A stretch of 5,250 nt of DNA, taken from UBA6164 sp963979005. Lineage in GTDB: Bacteria; Patescibacteriota; Gracilibacteria; BD1-5; UBA6164. The DNA lies in assembly GCA_963979005.1 (NCBI GenBank), contig CAXBVF010000072.1, forward strand, positions 1 through 5,250, given 5' to 3'. Under the pieces are notes generated by a model. It was not told the DNA's origin. It saw nothing but the letters and a program-made list of their open reading frames with translations, and did not search any database. Of this stretch, positions 1 to 5,250 are shown one piece after another; positions within the stretch are counted from its first letter, which is position 1, and the number at the start of each line of letters is the position of its first letter. The position numbers were made by a program, and so were the translations under genes.

Positions 1-579
1 TGATTAAGAAGTCTAGTTAGACAAGATCCTGATATCATAATGGTATGAGAAATCAGAGATAAAGAAACAGCACAACTAGCTGTTGAAGCTGCCTTGACAG
101 GTCATTTGGTATTATCAACAATCCATACCAATTCAGCTGCCTGAACTGTACAAAGACTTATTAATATGTGAGTTGAACCATTCTTACTAGTTTCTGCTAT
201 GAAGATGGTAATATCTCAAAGACTATGAAAAAAAATATGTGCTGATTGTAAAGAAGAATATAGTCCAAAAACTTATGAGCTTAAAAAAGCAAAAGAATTA
301 TTATCTCCTATCATTGATAAGGATGAACTAGAACATGTTAAATTTTATCATTGAAAAGGTTGTGCTAAATGTTGAGAAACATGATATTCTTGAAGATTAT
401 GATTCCATGAAGTAATGGTTGTTTGAGAACATCTTGAAGAATTAATACTAGCAAAAGAAAGTGCTACAGTTTTAAGAGAAGAAGCTATAAAGAGTTGAAT
501 GATTACAATTACCCAAGATGCATTATTAAAAGCAGTACTGTGAGATACAACTATTGAAGAAGCTCTTAAGTTAATATAA
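1..579 (+). CDS. pilB: Type IV pilus assembly ATPase PilB (GspE/PulE family), C-terminal part
   Basis: This is the C-terminal 192 residues of the hexameric ATPase that drives pilin polymerisation from the cytoplasmic face of the inner membrane. The start lies upstream of the window, and so does the Walker A loop. Reading TGA as Gly, visible residues 9-20 (DPDIIMVGEIRD) form the Walker B region with catalytic E17. The His box follows as T33-G34-H35 with H42 in STIHTN. Two CxxC pairs (C80/C83 and C121/C124) form the tetracysteine zinc motif that is typical of PilB/GspE and absent from PilT. The sequence after it (GYSGRLGFHEV) is also diagnostic. The gene ends in TAA. Of 15 glycines, 13 are TGA and 2 are GGT, and several TGAs sit at invariant positions such as the Walker B glycine. 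It is 62 nt upstream of the phosphatase gene on the same strand, with no terminator between, so co-transcription is likely. Identity as PilB rather than GspE is inferred from the nearby pilC and pilin. Confidence 0.95.
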
Positions 580-641
580 AAATTCTATCATTTACAATAG
601 AATAAAAAAACAAAAATAAAAACTAAACCATTTATAAAACA

Positions 642-2555
642 ATGTTGAATATCTTTAGAAGTAAAAAAATCGACAGTGAACAAGTAAAAGCATTTGATAG
701 TGCAGTAAAAGCTATCAATATTTTTGCTATGCTTTATGAATGGGACAAGGCTAAACAAGCATTAAAAGAAATTGAATATAAAGAAAAAGATTCCTTAAAT
801 GTTATTCTAGATAAATTGGATACAATGGATGACAAAGAATGAATTAATGAAAAAGAAAAAATTAAGCTAACTGAATATTTTAAAAAGAAAAAGAAAATAT
901 TAGAAAAATTAACAATTAGTCTAGAAAAAAAAGAACATAAATATAATCTGAAAGTAGAAAACGAGAGATTTAAAGTCAGATTTAAAAAAATAAAAGACGA
1001 AATAGACATATTAGCTTGAAACAAAAAAAATAATCAGGCCTTATGATTACTACAAAAATTCTTAGAGGAAAACTCTACAAATTCATCAGTTATAAAATTT
1101 TATAACAAGCAAAAAAAGAAAATATTAAAGAATATAGATAAGGTTAGAGATGAAAGTGCTGAAAAAGTAAAAAACAATGCAAAACTAGAAGCAATGAATC
1201 TAATATGAGAAACTGCAAATCTAGAACCTAAAAAGGAAGAAGAGGAAGAAAAAGAAAAGAAAAAGACTTTCTTTGATAAATTGAAATCAAAAATCAATTT
1301 CTATAAAAAGATAAAAGAAAGAATCAGAAAAAAGAAGCTTTTAGATGAAATAAACCTATTAATTGAAGAAGATTCAAAAGTAAAAAATGATATTGCAGCA
1401 AGAAAATTAGCTAATATACATAAATGATTGGTAAAAGAATTATCAAGTAATAAAATGCTATGATATGAACTATACTGAAAAATCCTATGAGCGGATAAAA
1501 TATCAGGTGATACATTCTGATTTGTGGAAAGTGATAATAAATATAATTTCTTCTTATGAGATGCAACATGACATGGTATTAGAGCATGATTTATAATAAC
1601 TCTATTAAGTAGAATATTTAATAAATATGTTAAAAAAACTAGTCTGTGAGAACTTACTTATGAGATAAATAACTGATTAAAACAAGATCTAAAATCAAGA
1701 AACTTCATCACATGAATATTCTTTGAAATATACAAAGATGAAATATGAAAAATGAACTTTGTATGAATGGGACATGAACCTATGTTAATCTATAGAAAAG
1801 AGGAATGAACAATGGAAAGAGTAATTCCATGATGACTAGCCGCTTGAATTAGGTTAATAGACAAAGTAAATAAAATCAAGGTTAAAGATTTAGAACTGAA
1901 AGATGGAGATATACTATTAACATATAGTGACTGAATAGTTGAAAATAAAAGTGAAGATGGTGTATTTTACTGAATCGATAGATTAGAATTAGCATTTGCA
2001 GCTATAGCAAAAAATAAAGCTCAAATACATGAAATATATGATCATATAATAAATGATGTAAAAGAATTTAGATGATGATCTCAATTTGATGATGATGCTA
2101 GTATACTTATAGTAAAAAGAGAAATAAAGAAAGATATAGTAGATGAATCTTCTGAATATCTAAATGAATTAAAAGCAAAAGAATGACTAAAAGGTAGTGA
2201 TATAAAGAAAATGAGATGAAAAACAATTGAAGATATAGATAAGGAACTAGAAGTATTAAAAAAGAAAAAAGAAACAATGAGGATTATAAAAGTCCTTGAA
2301 ACACTCTATTATACATGAGAAATACTAAAACTAAAACAAGAAGCAATAAGGTTTATTAAAGAATGATTTATTGATAAAAAGATAAATTACTACCTAAAAA
2401 AAGCCATTGATAATGAGAAATCGTATAAAATCGAACAAAAGAACCAAAAAGTAGTAAGTAAATACCATATACTAGAGGAGCTACTAAAAAAATGAGATTA
2501 CAATACTGTAATCACTGAGTCCGAAGAGATAATAAGTAAAGATGGTAATATATAA
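642..2555 (+). CDS. SpoIIE/RsbU-type PP2C serine/threonine phosphatase with helical flanks, in a pilus gene cluster
   Basis: The 637-aa protein (UGA = Gly, TAA stop) carries a PPM-type phosphatase domain at about residues 275-495. Metal-binding motifs appear in family order: S-G-D with D290, G-D-A-T-G-H-G at 306-312 (D307), G-M-G-H-E-P at 375-380, Y-S-D-G-I with D430, and F-D-D-D-A-S at 482-487. The D290-D307 spacing is close to that between the two metal-binding aspartates of SpoIIE. All metal-ligand candidates are present, so it should be active on phospho-Ser/Thr proteins. The first ~260 residues are Lys/Glu-rich, predicted helical or coiled-coil, with TPR-like stretches near 16-45 and 126-146 and a charged linker at 195-208. 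Residues ~500-637 are also helical and possibly TPR-like. I see no signal peptide or membrane segment, so it is probably cytoplasmic. Of 36 glycines, 29 are TGA. ATG 642 is the first start after pilB, with no Shine-Dalgarno motif. Its place between pilB and pilC suggests a role in pilus control. The substrate and any partner kinase are unknown. Confidence 0.88.
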
Positions 2556-2567
2556 TGAGCTTAGATA

Positions 2568-2660
2568 TTAATCCCTCCCCCCTGCGGGTACTCCCCTTTG
2601 GAAAAGGGAGAAATATCTTCCTTTCCAAAGGAAGTACCGAGGAACGAGGGGATGGATTAA
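2568..2660. repeat. GC-rich imperfect palindrome (REP/MITE-like)
   Basis: This is a 93-bp block with terminal inverted repeats TTAATCC (2568-2574) and GGATTAA (2654-2660). The left arm contains GGGTACTCCCCTTTGGAAAA and the right arm contains TTTCCAAAGGAAGTACC, so most of it can fold into one long imperfect hairpin centred near 2614. Its GC content is far above the surrounding DNA, and it contains CGG and CGA triplets that are absent in-frame from the genes here. It lies in the phosphatase-pilC gap, begins about 13 nt after the stop codon and leaves 51 nt before pilC. It has no U-run like a standard intrinsic terminator, but the RNA hairpin could stabilise or attenuate the message. Inferred to be a dispersed palindromic repeat; other genomic copies cannot be seen from here. 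Confidence 0.65.
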
Positions 2661-2711
2661 AAATAACAAACTACAAAAATTAATTTAATTAAAAACTTTT
2701 AAGTAAACACT

Positions 2712-3926
2712 ATGTTTTGAAATAACTTCTATGACAAGTACTGAAATTTTAACAACGACAAGTTTGTTACAATTTTAGAAAAGGCAAGAAAAGCAAAAAG
2801 ACATAAACAGTGAGATAAGAAAGGTAATCTAAATATGGAGATTACCCTGTTTGAAAGTGTTTCAAAAAAAGAAATGTGGGGTTTTGTTAATAAGTTTTCT
2901 ATATTTGTAAATTCATGAATCGATATTAAATGAGCACTAGCCATCCTAATAAAACAAATCAAAAATCCGTACCTAAAAAGAGTAGTTACAGAAATGAGAG
3001 AAAATATTAATCATGGTATTAGTATCAGTGAAACCATGAATCAATATCCAAAAGTATTTGATTCACTAACAACGGCTCTAGTTTCAGTATGAGAAAAAAC
3101 ATGACAACTTGGTAAAATTCTAGCTGAACTAGATGCCAACTTACTAGAAAATATTGAATTAAAATGAAAGGTAAAATGAGCGATGATCTATCCAGTTATT
3201 CTATTTTGATTAACTATTACGATGGTAACCTTTATGATGATATTCATCGTACCAAGAATTACTGAATCATTTGAAAAAGCTGGTAGTGAATTACCATGAT
3301 TAACACAATTTGTAGTAAATATTTCTAATTTCTTTATAAATGATTACTGAAAATTAATTCTAGCAATTGTATGAGTAATATTCTTAGCAAAAACAATAAA
3401 TTCTACATATTTCTGAAAAATGATGTTTGCTAGAATGTATACAAAACTACCTATATTCTGATATGTAGTTAAACAATCAAATGTAGTATTCTTTATTAAA
3501 TCATTTACAATATTACTTGATTCATGAGTATTACTATTAGAATCACTAAAAACATCAAGTAGAGTAGTACCAAATCTAGCTTATAAAAAAGAGCTAATCA
3601 GAATAAAAAATGAAGTAGAGGTCTGATTAACTATATCAAAATCACTATGATTAAATCTAGATTATGAATCTAGTGTATACCAAAACCAACTCTTCCCTGA
3701 AGAATTTGCTTATGTAGTAAGTACATGAGAAGAAACCTGAAGTTTATCAGAATCACTAAAGAAAGTTTGATACAACTACAACTGAGAATTAAAAAGATAT
3801 ATCTCAAATCTATCTAGTATGATGGAACCAGTTATTATCGTAATTGTATGATTCTTGGTAGGTACGATTGTAATTGCAATTATGCTTCCATTCTTTGAAA
3901 TGTGAAAAATCGCACAAAATTTATAA
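2712..3926 (+). CDS. pilC: Type IV pilus inner-membrane platform protein PilC (GspF family)
   Basis: The 404-aa polytopic protein is the inner-membrane platform on which PilB acts to insert pilin into the growing fibre. Length and architecture are those of a full PilC/GspF with two repeated T2SSF domains. The first is at about residues 55-180 and ends in the motif GEKTGQL (127-133). The second is at about 235-365 with GEETGSL (339-345). Membrane segments lie near 160-185 (starting at the conserved Y-P of MIYPVI), 215-232 and 374-397 (after the M-E-P of the second repeat). An N-terminal cytoplasmic segment of about 50 residues is Lys/Asn-rich. ATG 2712 is chosen because it begins the open frame after the repeat and gives the normal N-terminal length. 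Upstream sequence is AT-rich with no Shine-Dalgarno motif. Of 30 glycines, 24 are TGA and 6 are GGT, including TGA at both glycines of each G-E-x-T-G motif. The gene ends in TAA, 10 nt before a strong terminator, so it is probably the last gene of the pilB-phosphatase-pilC transcript. Confidence 0.95.
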
Positions 3927-3936
3927 AAAATCTACA

Positions 3937-3972
3937 AAAAAAGTTATTATATTATTATAATAACTTTTTTTA
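3937..3972 (+). terminator. Intrinsic terminator after pilC
   Basis: A perfect 14-bp stem pairs AAAAAAGTTATTAT (3937-3950) with ATAATAACTTTTTT (3957-3970) around a 6-nt loop (ATTATT). It is followed by further T residues. Its position just after the pilC stop marks the end of the cluster. The A-run on the left and T-run on the right mean it could also work on the minus strand. Confidence 0.85.
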
Positions 3973-3978
3973 TTAAAT

Positions 3979-4097
3979 TAGACTATTTTCAGAACTAAAT
4001 TTCTCTAGTATTGATAGTTTAGAGATAAATAAATCTTTGACTATTTGATATATTATTACATCATTCTAAATAAAAAATAGTAACTGGAAATAGTCTA
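3979..4097. repeat. Widely spaced inverted repeat, possible structured RNA or small MITE
   Basis: TAGACTATTTTCAG (3979-3992) pairs with CTGGAAATAGTCTA (4084-4097) over 14 positions with one G-U. Inside are two further potential helices: TCTCTA 4002-4007 with TAGAGA 4020-4025, and ACTATTT 4040-4046 with AAATAGT 4075-4081. The result is a branched fold with one closing stem. GACTATTT occurs twice (3981-3988 and 4039-4046), as does AAATAGT (4075-4081 and 4088-4094), so alternative pairings are possible. Alternatively, the 115 bp at 3981-4095 with its inverted ends is flanked by TA on both sides, as in MITEs that duplicate a TA target. No gene is seen here on either strand. The pairing is directly visible; function is not established. 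Confidence 0.5.
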
Positions 4098-4117
4098 GCT
4101 AAATGTATACAAAATGT

Positions 4118-4146
4118 TTGCTTTTACATATAAAAAAGGATACAAT
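4118..4146 (+). promoter_or_regulatory. Candidate pilin promoter
   Basis: A weak -35 box, TTGCTT (4118-4123), is followed by a 17-nt spacer and a good -10 box, TACAAT (4141-4146, 5 of 6 consensus). It lies downstream of the pilC terminator and upstream of the pilin, so a promoter is expected here. The predicted start near 4153 gives a 5' leader of about 67 nt. That leader begins with a small hairpin, GTCTT (4153-4157) with AAGAC (4163-4167), which could protect the mRNA 5' end. In AT-rich DNA chance matches are common, so confidence is moderate. Confidence 0.5.
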
Positions 4147-4219
4147 ATATGAGTCTTAAAAAAAGACATGTTATTTTAAAATTTATTTTGTATTTTATTT
4201 CTTAATCATATATATATAA

Positions 4220-4984
4220 ATGATAAATACAAAAAAAGCGTTCACATTAGTTGAACTAATCGTAGTAATTACGATCCTTGCTATCCTAGGTACAATTGCT
4301 TTTATTTCTCTACAAGGGTATTCAGCTGATGCTAGAAACTCTAAAAGAACTTCTGATCTTGGTAACATCCAATCAGCAATTTCTCTTAAACAAGTAGAAG
4401 GTGTTCCTTTATTAAGTTTTGTTACTAACAATGCTGAAAATGATTTAGTTTCTCCAGATATTGCTGGTTTATTAGATGCTGGTACTGCATATGATGCTGG
4501 TACTCCTAGCTACACTGTATTAAATGTTGTAGAAAAAGATTTCAAAGATCCTAATGATAAAGCATATAGAATTGGTGCTACTACTCTAAAAGCTGGAGCA
4601 TTCCAATTAGCAGCTACTATGGAAGTTGATGGTGTTGATACTGCTTCTGTTAACGGTACATATGTTGCTAGAACTGCTACTGCTCAAGATATTACTGCTA
4701 TTGACTGATCTGTAGTTACACTTGATGATTCTGCTGCTAACTACTTTAAAGTTGGTGATACAGTTGAAGATGCTGTTTCAGCTACTGGTTATACAATTTC
4801 AAAAGTATCTAGAGACGGTGTTAGCTTAACTTTAAGTTCTTCTGACAATATAAACCTAGTTGCTAATGATTTAGTATTATCTGCTGCTGAAGAAGTTGGT
4901 CTAATCATGGGTCTTAATGATTCTACTGCTACTGGTGTAGTTGAAAACTTAGATAATGGAACTACTGGTTTCTTAGCTTATTAA
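4220..4984 (+). CDS. pilA: Type IV pilin, probable major subunit
   Basis: The 254-aa prepilin has a class III signal: the short leader MINTKKA, then FTLVEL at 8-13 with the conserved Glu at mature position 5, then a hydrophobic helix to about residue 30. Prepilin peptidase should cut before F8. Position -1 is Ala rather than the usual Gly. The helix continues through a polar segment (ARNSKRTSDLGNIQSAI), normal for the pilin stem. The globular part is Thr/Val/Asp/Ala-rich, probably beta-rich, and has no Cys. Residues ~155-225 (around FKVGDTVEDA) form an extra beta-looking segment. A single in-frame TGA is codon 163; otherwise glycine is 16 GGT, 2 GGA and 1 GGG, unlike the flanking genes. T-ending codons (GCT, GTT, ACT, TCT) dominate, which suggests high expression. 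It is flanked by terminators, so it is probably monocistronic from a promoter near 4118. No Shine-Dalgarno is seen. A minor pilin or pseudopilin is possible, but codon bias and separate transcription favour a major subunit. Confidence 0.9.
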
Positions 4985-5002
4985 TTATTATTAATAGTTT
5001 TT

Positions 5003-5038
5003 AAAAAGAACTCTTTCGTAAGAAAGGTTCTTTTTTTT
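5003..5038 (+). terminator. Intrinsic terminator after the pilin gene
   Basis: AAAAAGAAC (5003-5011), a bulged T (5012) and CTTTC (5013-5017) pair with GAAAG (5022-5026) and GTTCTTTTT (5027-5035) around a GTAA loop, followed by more T residues to 5038. It starts 18 nt after the pilin stop codon and gives the pilin a defined 3' end, which also fits a stable, abundant mRNA. Confidence 0.88.
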
Positions 5039-5050
5039 GTTTGTGAGAAA

Positions 5051-5083
5051 ACCCCTTAGTCCCCTTATCAGGGGAGATAGAGC
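5051..5083. repeat. Short GC-rich palindromic element
   Basis: CCCCT (5061-5065) and AGGGG (5070-5074) form a 5-bp stem with loop TATC, inside a C/G-rich block that begins ACCCCTTAGT and ends GGGGAGATAGAG. Its composition stands out against the AT-rich spacer between the pilin terminator and the next promoter. It recalls the CCCCT/AGGGG runs of the element at 2568-2660, but the two are not clearly copies of one repeat. It has no T-run of its own, so it is not needed as a terminator. Confidence 0.4.
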
Positions 5084-5097
5084 AAATTATAATTAGT

Positions 5098-5125
5098 TTG
5101 GTTTATTTATAGTTTTAGTTATAAT
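5098..5125 (+). promoter_or_regulatory. Candidate promoter for the HicB-like gene
   Basis: TTGGTT (5098-5103) and a consensus -10 box TATAAT (5120-5125) are separated by 16 nt. The predicted transcription start near 5132 leaves a leader of about 22 nt before ATG 5154. The perfect -10 is the stronger element. The site follows the pilin terminator, where a new transcript must begin. Confidence 0.5.
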
Positions 5126-5153
5126 ATTTTATATTAATAATTAAATTATAATT

Positions 5154-5250
5154 ATGATAAATATAGAAATAAGTTTTGATAAAGAAACGGGATATTATGA
5201 TGCTTCTATTTTAGAAAAATGAATAGCTACTCAATGAAAAAGTTTAGATG
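5154..5250 (+). CDS. HicB-like protein, N-terminal fragment (possible antitoxin)
   Basis: Only the first 32 codons lie in the window. The predicted sequence starts MINIEISFDKETGYYDAS and continues through ILEKGIATQGKSLD. This matches the N-terminal pattern of HicB/UPF0150 proteins: a beta strand, an acidic turn followed by G-Y, a second strand, then the G-x-x-T-Q-G-x-(S/T)-L-(D/E) segment. HicB proteins usually neutralise the HicA mRNA interferase and repress their own operon, but solitary family members exist. Two TGA codons read as Gly fall at the two glycines of that motif, which supports both the code and the call. ATG 5154 follows a candidate promoter by a short leader, without a Shine-Dalgarno motif. 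A HicA partner and a C-terminal DNA-binding domain cannot be checked here. Confidence 0.65.

Noticed and set aside
593..598. TACAAT as a -10 box for the phosphatase gene
   Set aside because: No acceptable -35 box about 17 nt upstream, no terminator after pilB, and the short 62-nt gap favours co-transcription. A weak internal promoter cannot be excluded.
734..1024. Minus-strand open frame of 96 codons
   Set aside because: It lies antisense to the Lys/Glu-rich helical part of the phosphatase gene; the Phe/Ser/Leu-rich translation is what the complement of AAA/GAA-rich coding DNA gives. The sense frame has recognisable domains.
1100..1297. Minus-strand open frame of 65 codons
   Set aside because: Antisense shadow of the phosphatase coiled-coil and charged linker; runs of Phe and Ser reflect AAA and GAA on the other strand.
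2568..2660. The GC-rich palindrome as a standard intrinsic terminator
   Set aside because: The hairpin is long, imperfect and not followed by a T-run; the two true terminators in the window have clear T-runs.
2729..2962. Minus-strand open frame of 77 codons
   Set aside because: Antisense to the N-terminal part of pilC, which has clear family identity; no recognisable motif in the minus-strand product.
1..3926. A stretch of decayed pseudogenes with many premature TGA stops
   Set aside because: There are no frameshifts, no internal TAA or TAG, and the TGAs fall on conserved glycines in three unrelated families. Reassignment of UGA explains this and decay does not.
3973..4219. A small gene in the gap between pilC and the pilin
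   Set aside because: Frames are short and broken by TAA/TAG on the plus strand even with TGA as sense, and no family motif is seen; inverted repeats and promoter signals explain it better.
4195..4431. Minus-strand open frame of 78 codons
   Set aside because: Antisense to the pilin signal and stem region; the plus-strand frame has a textbook prepilin motif.
1..4984. UGA read as tryptophan or selenocysteine
   Set aside because: TGA is far too frequent and sits at Gly positions such as the phosphatase T-G-H-G and PilC G-E-x-T-G motifs; Trp is encoded by TGG, and there is no repeated hairpin after each TGA as selenocysteine would need.

Overview
The window comes from a bacterium that reads UGA as glycine (translation table 25), which points to the Candidate Phyla Radiation lineages Gracilibacteria (BD1-5) or Absconditabacteria (SR1). 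Under the standard code the region looks like mostly broken genes. With UGA read as Gly it resolves into long intact genes, and the in-frame TGAs fall on family-invariant glycines (PilB Walker B and zinc motifs, the phosphatase G-D-A-T-G-H-G motif, the PilC G-E-x-T-G motifs). All four complete gene ends are TAA. The DNA is AT-rich, arginine is always AGA/AGG in the identified genes, and TGG is still used for Trp.

Layout. 1-579 is the C-terminal part of the type IV pilus assembly ATPase PilB (upstream part outside the window). 642-2555 is a 637-aa cytoplasmic protein with a SpoIIE/RsbU-type PP2C serine/threonine phosphatase domain between helical flanks. A GC-rich imperfect palindrome (2568-2660) separates it from 2712-3926, the inner-membrane platform protein PilC. 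A strong intrinsic terminator (3937-3972) closes this cluster. A 293-base gap follows. It contains a widely spaced inverted repeat (3979-4097), which could be a structured RNA or a small TA-flanked MITE, and then a candidate promoter. 4220-4984 is a type IV pilin of 254 aa with its own terminator (5003-5038). A short GC-rich palindrome and another candidate promoter precede 5154-5250, the start of a HicB-like protein that runs off the window.

How the genes fit together. PilB powers pilus extension, PilC is the membrane platform that PilB acts on, and the separately transcribed pilin is the fibre subunit. The phosphatase between pilB and pilC takes a place that often holds pilT in other bacteria, so a phospho-signalling input to pilus function is a reasonable but unproven inference.

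The clearest unusual signal is codon use. The three machinery genes encode 66 of 81 glycines with UGA, whereas the pilin uses UGA for only 1 of 20 and GGT for 16. This suggests the reassigned codon is avoided in a highly expressed gene. The one UGA in the pilin lies at codon 163, where a standard-code reader would end a protein of ordinary pilin size.
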